Below are positions 15,823-24,725 of a stretch of DNA of 64,000 bases, in pieces. A program made the translations under genes and the position numbers. This stretch comes from Shewanella colwelliana ATCC 39565. GTDB lineage: Bacteria > Pseudomonadota > Gammaproteobacteria > Enterobacterales > Shewanellaceae. Position 1 is the first letter of the stretch, and every line of letters starts with the position of its first letter. The notes below the pieces were generated by a model. It did not search any database, was not told the DNA's origin, and worked only from the letters and a program-made list of their open reading frames with translations. The DNA lies in contig NZ_JAEC01000030.1 in NCBI RefSeq assembly GCF_000518705.1, forward strand, positions 1-64,000. Direction: 5' to 3'.

Positions 15823-15936
15823 AGATGATTTTGAGATTTCGGCGGGCAGATCTCGAAATGCGACAGTGCAAGGCTTTGATAGCCTTAATGTTGTCGTGAC
15901 CTTTTGCCCCGTTTTCCTTTTAGGAGTTAAAGGTAA

Positions 15937-17874
15937 ATGGGTACACAACCTACAAAAATCGCCGTATTACTCGGTGCAATCTTATCGGTATCAGCCCCAC
16001 TTCATGCGGCTGAACAAACCCTCCACAATGCGATTGAGATTGATGAAACCATCACGGTTATCGGTCGAAATGAATCAACCCCACTGAATATTGCTGCCAA
16101 TGTTAATGTTATTGATGCTGCTGCGATTGAGATGAGTGGTGCCACGACGTTAACAGATGTATTGCGCGGTCAAAGCGGGATTCAGTTCTCTGATTCAAAC
16201 TCTGGTGCTGTGTTTGCTATGCGGGGCTTTAGCGCCGATCAAGCGGCAAATAACACCTTGATTTTGATTGATGGTCGCCGACTGAACAATATCGATATTG
16301 CGGCGCCTAGCATTAATTCGATTCCACTTAATCAAATTGAACGCGTTGAGATTTTGTCGGGCAGTGCCGGTGTATTGTATGGCGATCAGGCTGTCGGTGG
16401 CGTGATTAATATTATCACTAAGGCGCCTAATAGCACAGGTGGCAGTGTGCAAGTGTCTGCCGGGAGTTTTGACACCTATGAAGGTCAGGGTGATGTTTCT
16501 GTCGCTATCAATGACAAATGGCGACTGTATGCAGCAGCCAGTTATAACCAAGGTGACAACTACCGCGATCATAATGCCAATCAAACCGCATCCATTTTAG
16601 GGCGCCTGCAGTATCAAGATGGTGGCGATCGTTTCTTCGTTGAGACGAGCTATTATGATAATGAGCGTGAGTTAGCGGGTGCCTTAACCAAAGAGCAGTT
16701 TGACGATAACCCGCGCCAAGCTAACTTATTTTATCCTGATGACATTCAACATGAGATGACCAGCGCCGTAAGAGCGGGGTACCAACATCAGCTTAATCGC
16801 CAATGGTTACTGTCAGCGGATCTTAATTACGCTGATACCGATGTGAACTCTATTAGCTGGGGCAATGAGGGCAAGATAACACGATCATTATTAGAATTTA
16901 ACCCTAAGGCAGTGGCAACGTTTTCCACGGAAAATGGTGACATCAACCTTGTTGCAGGGGCTGATTTTAGCCAGGGTAAAGCGGATTATGATCTTGCTTA
17001 TATCACGCGCAATAACACCCAGCGTTTGCTCAGTGCTTATGTACAGGCTGATGTGCCACTGACGCAAAGCCTGAGTTATGTGGTGGGTGGGCGTTATAGT
17101 GATGTGCAAGATGATCTCACTGATGTAGTGCTTTATCCCGAAGGCGATAAACTCGATAACAGTGCTAGTGCCTTTGAGTTAGGCATCAACTATCGTCCGA
17201 GCAAGTCACAGCGGTTCTATCTGCGGGCGGATGATAATTTCCGCTTTGCCAAAGTGGATGAACAAGCTTATACCTTACCTGAGGTTAAAGGACTTAATCC
17301 ACAGACAGGTCGCTCCTATGAAGCGGGATGGGATTGGACGCTGAGTCGCCAGACATTGCGCATTAGTGCCTATCGCTTAGATCTTGAAGATGAGATTGTC
17401 TATGTGTGGTCACCAGAAGGTGGAGCTAACATGAATGCCGATGCATCTCGTCGTTATGGGGCGAGTGCCGATTGGGACTGGCAGATCACCACCTCAACAC
17501 AGGTCGGCCTTGAGTATCACTACATCGATGCTAAGTACACCGAAGGCGCTAATGACGGTAAGGTGTTACCTTGGGTTGCAGAGCATACAGGGCGCGGTTA
17601 CCTGAGCGTTGATTTTGTTCAGCATTGGCAGTTATTTGCCGAAGGTCTGTATACTGGCTCGCGCTATGAAGGTGGTGATAACGGAAACTACAATCCAAAA
17701 GTTGAGTCATATCTGTTAGCTAACCTAGCACTTAATTATACCCGTGATGCATGGTTGGCTAGCCTGCGGGTAGATAATCTGTTTGATGAGCAATACGCAA
17801 GTGCGGTCTATTACGGTGGTTACTATTCAGGCACTGGCCGTGCGGTATGTTTGACGGCCAGTTACCGTTTCTAG
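15937..17874 (+). CDS. btuB: TonB-dependent outer-membrane receptor, BtuB-like (vitamin B12 uptake)
   Basis: A 645-residue receptor with a signal peptide (cleavage after about residue 24, LHAAEQ), a TonB box near DETITVIG (about 35-42), a plug domain (TTLTDVLRGQSGI to GGVINIITKA) and a 22-strand barrel ending in aromatic RF. The plug and barrel are of normal length. The cobalamin riboswitch in its leader makes B12 or a related corrinoid the substrate; this is inference from context. Ribosome site AGGAG lies about 10 bases before the ATG. A terminator follows the gene. Confidence 0.85.
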   Translation: MGTQPTKIAVLLGAILSVSAPLHAAEQTLHNAIEIDETITVIGRNESTPLNIAANVNVIDAAAIEMSGATTLTDVLRGQSGIQFSDSNSGAVFAMRGFSADQAANNTLILIDGRRLNNIDIAAPSINSIPLNQIERVEILSGSAGVLYGDQAVGGVINIITKAPNSTGGSVQVSAGSFDTYEGQGDVSVAINDKWRLYAAASYNQGDNYRDHNANQTASILGRLQYQDGGDRFFVETSYYDNERELAGALTKEQFDDNPRQANLFYPDDIQHEMTSAVRAGYQHQLNRQWLLSADLNYADTDVNSISWGNEGKITRSLLEFNPKAVATFSTENGDINLVAGADFSQGKADYDLAYITRNNTQRLLSAYVQADVPLTQSLSYVVGGRYSDVQDDLTDVVLYPEGDKLDNSASAFELGINYRPSKSQRFYLRADDNFRFAKVDEQAYTLPEVKGLNPQTGRSYEAGWDWTLSRQTLRISAYRLDLEDEIVYVWSPEGGANMNADASRRYGASADWDWQITTSTQVGLEYHYIDAKYTEGANDGKVLPWVAEHTGRGYLSVDFVQHWQLFAEGLYTGSRYEGGDNGNYNPKVESYLLANLALNYTRDAWLASLRVDNLFDEQYASAVYYGGYYSGTGRAVCLTASYRF

Positions 17875-17892
17875 CCGCCGCATTTAAGAGGG

Positions 17893-17919
17893 AAAAGCCA
17901 GTGCCAAGCACTGGCTTTT
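17893..17919 (+). terminator. Terminator of btuB
   Basis: AAAAGCCAGTG, loop CCAAG, CACTGGCTTTT. Confidence 0.8.
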
Positions 17920-18016
17920 GACTCTCTATCCTTTGCTATGAGCTATGAACAAATAGGGCAAAGTTAGGTTTCCTTTCTATACTCAAATGAAAGTATTGGT
18001 ATAAGAGGTCATTGCT

Positions 18017-18229
18017 ATGAGTCACACCTATAAGATCATCGAACTCGTTGGTTCTTCGCCCATTAGCTCAGATGAAGCGATAAAGAATGCCATCGCGTCA
18101 GCCAGTCAATCCTTGCACCATTTACGCTGGTTTCAAGTGGTAGAAACACGCGGCCATTTAGAAGAAGGGCTTATTGCTCATTGGCAGGTGACGGTTAAAG
18201 TGGGCTTTACCTTAGATAGCCCTGACTAA
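18017..18229 (+). CDS. Dodecin (flavin-storage protein)
   Basis: A 70-residue dodecin. The protein matches the family along its whole length: [22 protein letters not shown], then [16 protein letters not shown] and [11 protein letters not shown]. The Trp of LRWF is the residue that stacks on bound flavin. Dodecins form a hollow dodecamer that stores FMN or riboflavin and protects it from light. It is a single gene with its own leader. Very clear. Confidence 0.95.
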   Translation: MSHTYKIIELVGSSPISSDEAIKNAIASASQSLHHLRWFQVVETRGHLEEGLIAHWQVTVKVGFTLDSPD

Positions 18230-18273
18230 AACCACTGAATTCGTACAAAACATGCTCGAAAAGTGAGCGGCTC

Positions 18274-19449
18274 CTATGCATCCCTAGGAAGACCTTTTTC
18301 AACGGCGCGGATCACTCGCGCCGTTTTACGACTAATCGCGGCGCAAGAGCTTTGCTGCTGGGTTAACGCCCAATCAATATGTTCGACGACCATCTCATCG
18401 ACCTCTTCACTGCTGCGACGCTTGAGTAGCGCGTCAATGATGGCTGGCGAATGGGGTGCATTACCTAAGGCCACAGCTATGTTACGTAACCATCTTTTAT
18501 GGCCAATACGTCGAATGGCGCTGCCTTCTGTATAGCTTAAAAATTCGGCTTCAGACCATGCAAACAGTGTGGTGAGCTGTGGCTGTTTTAAGATATCGCG
18601 TGTATGAAAATCGTTTTCTTGGGTTATCGGTGCTTGACTATTAACCGGACAAACGAGCTGGCAGTCATCACAGCCGTAAATACGGTTGCCTATTAAGGCC
18701 CTAAACTCATCAGGGATAGCGCCTTGAAGTTCAATGGTTAGGTATGAGATGCAGCGTCTACCGTCGACAACATAAGGTTCGACAATCGCATTGGTTGGAC
18801 AAGACTTTATGCACGCGACGCAGGTATTACACTCTTCTTGTATCGGTATATCGACGGGGAGTGGTACGTCGATAAGCAGCTCGCCTAAGAAAAACCAACT
18901 ACCAGCGTCTTGATTGAGTAAAAGGCTATGTTTACCCGTCCATCCTAAACCTGCTTTATCGGCCAATGGGCGCTCAAGTATCGGTGCTGAATCGACAAAT
19001 GGGCGAAAGTTGGGGGAGGCGAAGCCCAGTTCGATAAGCTCAGCTTCTATCTGTTGTCCCAATTTTTTTAGACGATTACGGATCATCTTATGGTAGTCAC
19101 GTCCGCCTGCGTAACGTGAGATGTAGGCCAGGTTAGGGTCGCTTAAATTGGTGGCAAAACCGGCTTCAGGTGGGAGGTAATCCATGCGGGCAGAAATTAC
19201 CCGAGTTGTCCCAGGGTGAAGCTCATTGGGGCGAGCGCGCATCATGCCGTGGGCTGCCATGTAGTTCATTTCACCATGGTAGCCATTATCTAACCAAGTT
19301 TGTAATTTCCCCTCTTCCGTTGATAGGTCGGTATCGCAAATGCCAATTTGTGCAAAGCCCAAGGCTTTCCCCCATGTTTTAATTTGTTGGGCTAGCTTAG
19401 CGAGTTGTTGCTGACTGAGCATTTGGTGCATTGGCGACGGTATAGACAT
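18274..19449 (-). CDS. queG: Epoxyqueuosine reductase QueG
   Basis: A 391-residue cobalamin- and iron-sulfur-dependent enzyme that reduces epoxyqueuosine to queuosine in tRNA, the last step of queuosine synthesis. The N-terminal half (DUF1730-type) is followed by two ferredoxin motifs, CNTCVACIKSCP and CDDCQLVCP, then a HEAT-like C-terminus. Key stretches are DSAPILERPLADKAGLGW and the GRRCISYLTIE loop. Length is in the usual range. The initiator may be Met1, Met7 or Met10; the last two are closer to the family start. QueG needs B12, and the B12 receptor gene is nearby. Confidence 0.95.
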   Translation of the reverse strand: MSIPSPMHQMLSQQQLAKLAQQIKTWGKALGFAQIGICDTDLSTEEGKLQTWLDNGYHGEMNYMAAHGMMRARPNELHPGTTRVISARMDYLPPEAGFATNLSDPNLAYISRYAGGRDYHKMIRNRLKKLGQQIEAELIELGFASPNFRPFVDSAPILERPLADKAGLGWTGKHSLLLNQDAGSWFFLGELLIDVPLPVDIPIQEECNTCVACIKSCPTNAIVEPYVVDGRRCISYLTIELQGAIPDEFRALIGNRIYGCDDCQLVCPVNSQAPITQENDFHTRDILKQPQLTTLFAWSEAEFLSYTEGSAIRRIGHKRWLRNIAVALGNAPHSPAIIDALLKRRSSEEVDEMVVEHIDWALTQQQSSCAAISRKTARVIRAVEKGLPRDA

Positions 19450-19591
19450 AGTATTCAGACAAGGTAATTAACCCATTTATGATAGCAGTTTAGTGTCGTG
19501 AGACAAATAGAGGTGCCTATACGGTTTGAATTGTTTGAGCACTTTGGTATCGGCAAACTCTGTTTTTTTAGTCTAGTGGTGGGATAAAGTT

Positions 19592-20425
19592 GTGAAAAGT
19601 AGCCAAAGCACTCATTATCAAATTACTCGCATTTATAGGTCAGGGAATTTTTTGAAACATCGTGTTTTCTCAGCGCTCCTTTTGCTTCTTTGTTCTTTTG
19701 TCGCTAATGCGACGACGGAACTACGTTTGCTGACTGAAGATTGGGCGCCCATGAGTTATCAAGAGGACGGTATTGCCAAAGGCTATGCCGTGGAGTTGGT
19801 GCAAGCTCTTGCTGATGAATTTAGCTTAGGTGGGCAGATTGAAGTGTTGCCGTGGGCAAGAGCTTACTCGGTGGCATCATCTGAGCCCAATGTCATGCTG
19901 TTTGCGACCTCTCCAACCCCAGAACGTAGGCACCTGTTCGACTTTGTCGGCCCAATTGCAACGAGTCGTATTTTTTTATATACCAAAGCCGATGACGATA
20001 TCAAGCTCGCTAATATTAAACAGATCGATGAACACGGTGTTGTTGGCGTCTATCGTAACTCGTTGAGCGAATCAATTTTAAAGAAGGCGGGGATTAAGCA
20101 GATGCTGGTGGCCAGTTTTCCACAACAATCAGCGAAACAGCTCAGTCACAATCGTGTGCGCTTTTGGTGTCAGGCGGACTTGGCTGTGGCGACCCTATTA
20201 GATGAAGTAGATATGAGTTTTGATAGTGTTAGGCCCGTATTAGAGTTGGCGGAGATTGATCTCTATTTCGCGTTTTCGGTGGGAACACCTAAAGCTACTA
20301 TCGAGCAGTGGCATCAAGGGCTAGCGGCTTATAAAAAAAGCGGTAAGCTCGGTAAGCTTTACCATAAATGGTTTGCCGAGCTTGAAATGAATAGAGAAAT
20401 TGTCACGCTAACTAGCATAGATTAG
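19592..20425 (+). CDS. Periplasmic amino-acid-type binding protein (SBP_bac_3)
   Basis: A 277-residue substrate-binding-protein-like polypeptide without neighbouring ABC transporter genes. The signal peptide is KHRVFSALLLLLCSFVANA, followed directly by ELRLLTEDWAPMSYQEDG. A TTG at 19652 with AGGGA upstream would start exactly at this signal peptide; the annotated GTG at 19592 makes the leader 20 residues longer, so the start is uncertain. The family includes stand-alone sensors as well as transport proteins. The last 4 bases overlap the stop of the convergent GGDEF gene. Confidence 0.75.
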   Translation: MKSSQSTHYQITRIYRSGNFLKHRVFSALLLLLCSFVANATTELRLLTEDWAPMSYQEDGIAKGYAVELVQALADEFSLGGQIEVLPWARAYSVASSEPNVMLFATSPTPERRHLFDFVGPIATSRIFLYTKADDDIKLANIKQIDEHGVVGVYRNSLSESILKKAGIKQMLVASFPQQSAKQLSHNRVRFWCQADLAVATLLDEVDMSFDSVRPVLELAEIDLYFAFSVGTPKATIEQWHQGLAAYKKSGKLGKLYHKWFAELEMNREIVTLTSID

Positions 20426-22341
20426 CGTGCATTTTCAGTGCTTAATATGGCGCAGTTACGTCCAGCCGATTTTGCTTGATAAAGCGCCTTGTCGGCACGT
20501 TTAAGCAGCATATTAAAGTCTTTATCAGCTATGTAGGTCGCTACTCCCGCACTGATGGTCAATTTAAAGTTAGGATAAATATCTTCAAAACCGCCACTTT
20601 CAATGGTTGTTACTAGGCGTTGTGCAATATTGAGGGCTTGTTCTGCCGTCGTGCCGGGCAAGATAACCAAAAACTCTTCACCACCGACGCGGCCCACTAA
20701 ATCTTGTTTTCTCATTAAACCATTACTGATGTTTGCCAAGGCGATAAGCACTTTATCACCAATATCATGACCGTATTGATCATTCACCTTCTTGAAGTGA
20801 TCGGCATCAAAGAGGATCAATGACAATGGCTGCTCGTTACTGTCTTTGGATTTAAAGTAGCCGTCACCTTTGCTATAGGTATAGCGACGATTAGGTAGCT
20901 GAGTGAGATGATCCGTCAATGCCAGTATCGACAGGAGTTTCGACTTTTGTGATTGCTTATACGTGAAGATAGAGAGAATCACCATAATAATACAACCAAG
21001 AATAATCACTAACATCTGTAAGTATTTGTTTTGTTTTAAAATGTAGAGTTCATTCTCTTTTATTTTTTGCAGTTCAATAAGTTGCTGGTTTTCTCGCTCA
21101 ATCTGCTCAGTATTAAAACGAGTCCGCATCTCGGTGGTGCGAGTCGTTTGCTGAGTGTTATCGAGCTGCTTATGGTTAGCAATATAACTTTTTAGCGCGT
21201 TGAAAGCCTGTTGCCAATCTTGTTGGTTTGCGTAAATATCGCTTTCTATTTGATACAGCAACTCTAATCCACGGGCGTTTTTTATGTGTATAAAGGCTTG
21301 TTTGGCTGCATCGAGAAAGGCAAGTGAAGTATCGAACTGGCCCTGTTCAACAGCGACTTGAGCTTGATAGAGGCGCATGAAGCTGTAGGATGCTCCTAAC
21401 GAGGGGTCGATAAACTGCTCGGCATCTTTGAGGTATTGACCCGCTTCTTTAATGCGCCCTAGTTTAATCAAGGCTCCAGCGACATTTATAGCAGTATGAG
21501 CACTACCTTTGATGCCGATACTTTTTTTCCAATAAAGGTAACTTTCTAAATGCATCGCTAGCGCAGCTTCATCCTCTCCGAGCTCTTCAAGGGCGAAGCC
21601 TATCTCAGTTTTCATGCCATTGGCGCTATCTGTATCGTTTGTACTCATAAACTTATCGATAAGTTTCTTGTAATACTTGATAGCAGTCTGTGGATCGCCA
21701 AAGCGGCGGTAACTGGTGGCTAAGTCAGATAAATTATAGAGTGCCCAGTGTTCGAGATTCAGCGATTCATAAAGGTTTTGCGCGGTAATGAGATCTTCTA
21801 ACGCTTGCGCAAAGTTACCTTGAAAAGAGTAGAGCGCGCCGCGTAAAGAACGTGAGTCAGCAATTAATCGAGGTGATTCTAATAGATAGCTTTCTGCAAT
21901 GACCTGATCGTATTCTTTAATGGCGAGGTCGACGTCACCCGCCATCTGGTACATAAATGCCCGGCACAACTTGAGGTCAGTGACGGTAATAGGAGAGCTG
22001 GCAACAATATCAGAGGTGAGCTTTAAGTTTGCGAACTCAATCGCCTCACTTATCTTTTCTCGCTTCTCTATGTCGAAGCTATTCCAACAGATGGCGCGCT
22101 GTAATCTCAGGTAGTCCTGAAGGTTATCGATAGTGATACTATTTTTGAGTTGAGCTAAATATTGATCAATAGTTGCTATGTCGCCTATGGCACCGCTGTC
22201 TAGCGCGCTGAATATCTGCTCGTTGCTTAATGCATCATCTGAGACGGTTTCAGCATGGCTGTATGGAACAAGCAGCAGCAAGTAAAGGCCCAATAGCCTA
22301 AGGCTGAAAAGTAGTGAGTTCTTATTTGTTTTTATTATCAT
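20422..22341 (-). CDS. TPR-containing diguanylate cyclase (membrane-bound GGDEF)
   Basis: A 639-residue protein. A signal peptide (about 1-30) precedes a periplasmic tetratricopeptide region (about 70-400), then a helical stretch with one membrane segment (VIILGCIIMVILSIF, about 445-462). The cytoplasmic GGDEF domain starts at LALTDHLTQLPNRR (about 473). The active site is GGEEF at 553-557, preceded by RKQD, the RxxD inhibitory site, so it should make c-di-GMP and be product-inhibited. The TPR part probably senses a protein or peptide partner. No operon partner. Confidence 0.9.
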   Translation of the reverse strand: MIIKTNKNSLLFSLRLLGLYLLLLVPYSHAETVSDDALSNEQIFSALDSGAIGDIATIDQYLAQLKNSITIDNLQDYLRLQRAICWNSFDIEKREKISEAIEFANLKLTSDIVASSPITVTDLKLCRAFMYQMAGDVDLAIKEYDQVIAESYLLESPRLIADSRSLRGALYSFQGNFAQALEDLITAQNLYESLNLEHWALYNLSDLATSYRRFGDPQTAIKYYKKLIDKFMSTNDTDSANGMKTEIGFALEELGEDEAALAMHLESYLYWKKSIGIKGSAHTAINVAGALIKLGRIKEAGQYLKDAEQFIDPSLGASYSFMRLYQAQVAVEQGQFDTSLAFLDAAKQAFIHIKNARGLELLYQIESDIYANQQDWQQAFNALKSYIANHKQLDNTQQTTRTTEMRTRFNTEQIERENQQLIELQKIKENELYILKQNKYLQMLVIILGCIIMVILSIFTYKQSQKSKLLSILALTDHLTQLPNRRYTYSKGDGYFKSKDSNEQPLSLILFDADHFKKVNDQYGHDIGDKVLIALANISNGLMRKQDLVGRVGGEEFLVILPGTTAEQALNIAQRLVTTIESGGFEDIYPNFKLTISAGVATYIADKDFNMLLKRADKALYQAKSAGRNCAILSTENAR

Positions 22342-22664
22342 TTTTGACGTTCAAGACCCAGCTAACTGACCACTTAACCATAGCATATTGTTTTAATTTG
22401 TAACTATTTTATACAGATGTCAGTAATTTGACAGTAAAAAGTGCATTTTTTAGCCTTGATGGTTAATTGTTGTTCTATCGTTGGTTTTAAGGTAGGCAGC
22501 TGAATCTACAGTGCCCATTTTTGCAATTTGTATTCGGGGCGAGTATAAAGGCAACCCTTATGGCGCTGGACGTTACAATAAGTACAGCCGTTAGGGGCAG
22601 TATTAGCCGCTAGACACTAATGCCGTATACTGCGGTTGATCAATTTATGTGGAGTAAGACTTAG
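22342..22664. other. Intergenic region between divergent genes
   Basis: Leaders of the GGDEF gene and of the small gene at 22665. I see no clear operator, RNA or repeat. Confidence 0.3.
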
Positions 22665-23051
22665 ATGAATTCTGACTATAAACAACGTGCAGAGCTGGTG
22701 GCGCTAAATGTTTGTAACAGTGTAATCCCAATGGATAAAGTGCCTGCTAACCTGCTTGAGGCCTATGCAAATCTGTGCAATGAACTTTTAGAAGATAGTG
22801 ATGAGAAATTTATCACCGCGTGGGAGGCTCTGCCTGCCAGTGCCATGGCTTTGTTACCTCAAGCGGATTTTCATGGTTTCTATATTGCCAATGCTTGGTT
22901 GCAGCTTAGCCGCGTCGCCCAAGATATTGCAGAGCTTGCTGATAGCGATGAGGCGATAGATGAAAACGAGTACAATAATATCTTCACGCGTTTGTCTGAT
23001 GCATCGCTAAAAGAGAGCGCAAAGAAGCTGAAAAAAAGCACGCACAGATAG
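22665..23051 (+). CDS. Small acidic cytoplasmic protein, function unknown
   Basis: A 128-residue acidic protein, no signal peptide and no membrane helix. It looks mostly alpha-helical (for example EAYANLCNELLEDSDEKFI and LSDASLKESAKKLKK). I do not recognise a family. It has its own leader and ends at a strong terminator, so it is expressed alone. Confidence 0.6.
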   Translation: MNSDYKQRAELVALNVCNSVIPMDKVPANLLEAYANLCNELLEDSDEKFITAWEALPASAMALLPQADFHGFYIANAWLQLSRVAQDIAELADSDEAIDENEYNNIFTRLSDASLKESAKKLKKSTHR

Positions 23052-23091
23052 AGCTTTGCTCAATAGTATCAAGAGTGTGATTGAGGGATAA

Positions 23092-23119
23092 AAAAAGAGC
23101 CAGTCCTATGGCTCTTTTT
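23092..23119 (+). terminator. Terminator after the 22665 gene
   Basis: AAAAAGAGCCA, loop GTCCTA, TGGCTCTTTTT. Symmetric, so it may also stop rsuA transcripts from the other side. Confidence 0.85.
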
Positions 23120-23139
23120 CTAACTGGCTTAAATAAGCC

Positions 23140-23829
23140 TTATATTGACTTAATCTCTTTGGTGGTGAGATAGCGCCATTGCCCTGGGGTTAAGTCATTA
23201 TCTAATTCTATCTCGCCAATAGATTCACGATGCAGTCCCACGACCTTATTACCTACCGCAGCAAACATACGTTTGACCTGATGATACTTACCTTCGGTGA
23301 TAGTCAGTCGTGCTTGGTGTGAGTCGATGATTTCCAGCACTGCCGGTTTGGTTAACCCCTCTTCACTTCTCAATGCCACGCCCTGAGCGAAAGTATCAAT
23401 GAGCGCATTGTCGATTGGATCGGCAAGCTGCACAAGATAGCGCTTACCACACTCTTTTTTAGGTGAGGTTATTTTATGTGACCACTGGCCATCACTAGTG
23501 ATAAGTACTAATCCTGTGGTGTCTACGTCGAGACGCCCTGCGATGTGTAACTCGTCAGTTTTAGGGACATCAAGCAGGCCTAAAACCGATGGGTACTGTT
23601 CATCAATAGTCGAGCAGATGGTGTCGACTGGCTTATTAAGCATAATGAAACGTGGACCTATCACGGATAGCTGTTGGCCATCGAGACAAATGGTATGTTT
23701 ATCCGTGACTTTAAAACTCGAGTTTTTGATCACTTCACCATCACAGGTAATGTCACCTCGATGCAGTGCTTTTTTGGCTAGAGATCGGGTAAGCGTGGTT
23801 GATTCACAGATAAATTTGTCTAAACGCAC
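23140..23829 (-). CDS. rsuA: 16S rRNA pseudouridine synthase RsuA
   Basis: A 229-residue pseudouridine synthase for position 516 of 16S rRNA. An S4 RNA-binding domain (MRLDKFICESTTLTRSLAKKAL) is followed by the catalytic domain with GRLDVDTTGLVLIT, where the Asp of GRLD is the nucleophile, and by the RsuA ending EGKYHQVKRMFAAVGNKVVGLHR. Normal length. Single gene. Confidence 0.94.
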   Translation of the reverse strand: MRLDKFICESTTLTRSLAKKALHRGDITCDGEVIKNSSFKVTDKHTICLDGQQLSVIGPRFIMLNKPVDTICSTIDEQYPSVLGLLDVPKTDELHIAGRLDVDTTGLVLITSDGQWSHKITSPKKECGKRYLVQLADPIDNALIDTFAQGVALRSEEGLTKPAVLEIIDSHQARLTITEGKYHQVKRMFAAVGNKVVGLHRESIGEIELDNDLTPGQWRYLTTKEIKSI

Positions 23830-23951
23830 AGGTTAACTCAGTTATTGACTTTCAAGGCGGTCATTATGAAGCCAGCGTTCACAAAGGGAAAGTATTTGCG
23901 TAGTAAAATCCTACTTATTCAGCGATTATCCTGTTAGATAAGGAGAATAGT

Positions 23952-24506
23952 ATGTCAATAACGGAACCCGTTCGTCACAATAAAAATTTCATTAAGATGA
24001 TCAGTGGTGAGCAGTATAACTGCCTCGACAGTGAGCTACTGCATTTTTGGCAACAGCAGCAGGCTTACAATCACCACCTGAACATTGCTGGCAATACTGA
24101 CTCATTGCTTCTACCTAATGTTTCCGACAATGCGATAATTAAAAGCCCATTTTTTATCAGCTATGGTATTAACCTTTATCTTGCCAAAGGGGTGTTTATT
24201 AATGCCAACGTGACCTTGCAAGATAATGCGCCGATAACCGTTGGGGCACAAACCATGATCGGACCGAATGTGCAGTTTTATACAGCGAGTCACCCACATA
24301 ATGCCGCTCAGCGTTGCCAGGGAATTGAAACTGCGCTGGCAATCCATGTTGGCGAACGAGTATGGATTGGAGGTGGTGCTATCATTTTACCAGGAGTGAG
24401 CATAGGTGATGAAGCTGTAGTTGGTGCAGGCGCAGTGGTAACTAAAGATGTGGCTGCAAGAACCCTAGTTGTGGGGAATCCGGCGAAGATGATTAAGGCT
24501 ATTTAA
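23952..24506 (+). CDS. Sugar O-acetyltransferase (Maa/NodL family, left-handed beta-helix)
   Basis: A 184-residue acetyl-CoA-dependent acetyltransferase of the hexapeptide-repeat family, most like maltose/galactoside acetyltransferases. The N-terminus has the Maa domain (KMISGEQYNCLDSELLHFW), then a beta-helix with ITVGAQTMIGPNVQFYTASHPHN, whose His in SHPHN is the catalytic residue. The ending VVVGNPAKMIKAI is typical. Start supported by AAGGAG upstream. The sugar acceptor is unknown. Confidence 0.88.
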   Translation: MSITEPVRHNKNFIKMISGEQYNCLDSELLHFWQQQQAYNHHLNIAGNTDSLLLPNVSDNAIIKSPFFISYGINLYLAKGVFINANVTLQDNAPITVGAQTMIGPNVQFYTASHPHNAAQRCQGIETALAIHVGERVWIGGGAIILPGVSIGDEAVVGAGAVVTKDVAARTLVVGNPAKMIKAI

Positions 24507-24725
24507 AGGAGTTATGTAGGCTAAGGGATTGGAGGTTAGGAAACCTTTACTTACATATCAAGTATCGATAATTCCTGCTTCTGACGGCGATAGGCTTGTT
24601 TACATTGGCCTAAAAACATTAACATACGTATCCTAAGGCATATATTGCACCACTTTGGTTTCACCATGACAGTAGCATTGCTAAATAAAACAATAAATTA
24701 ACTAAGCATTTTAAAAGGAATTCAC

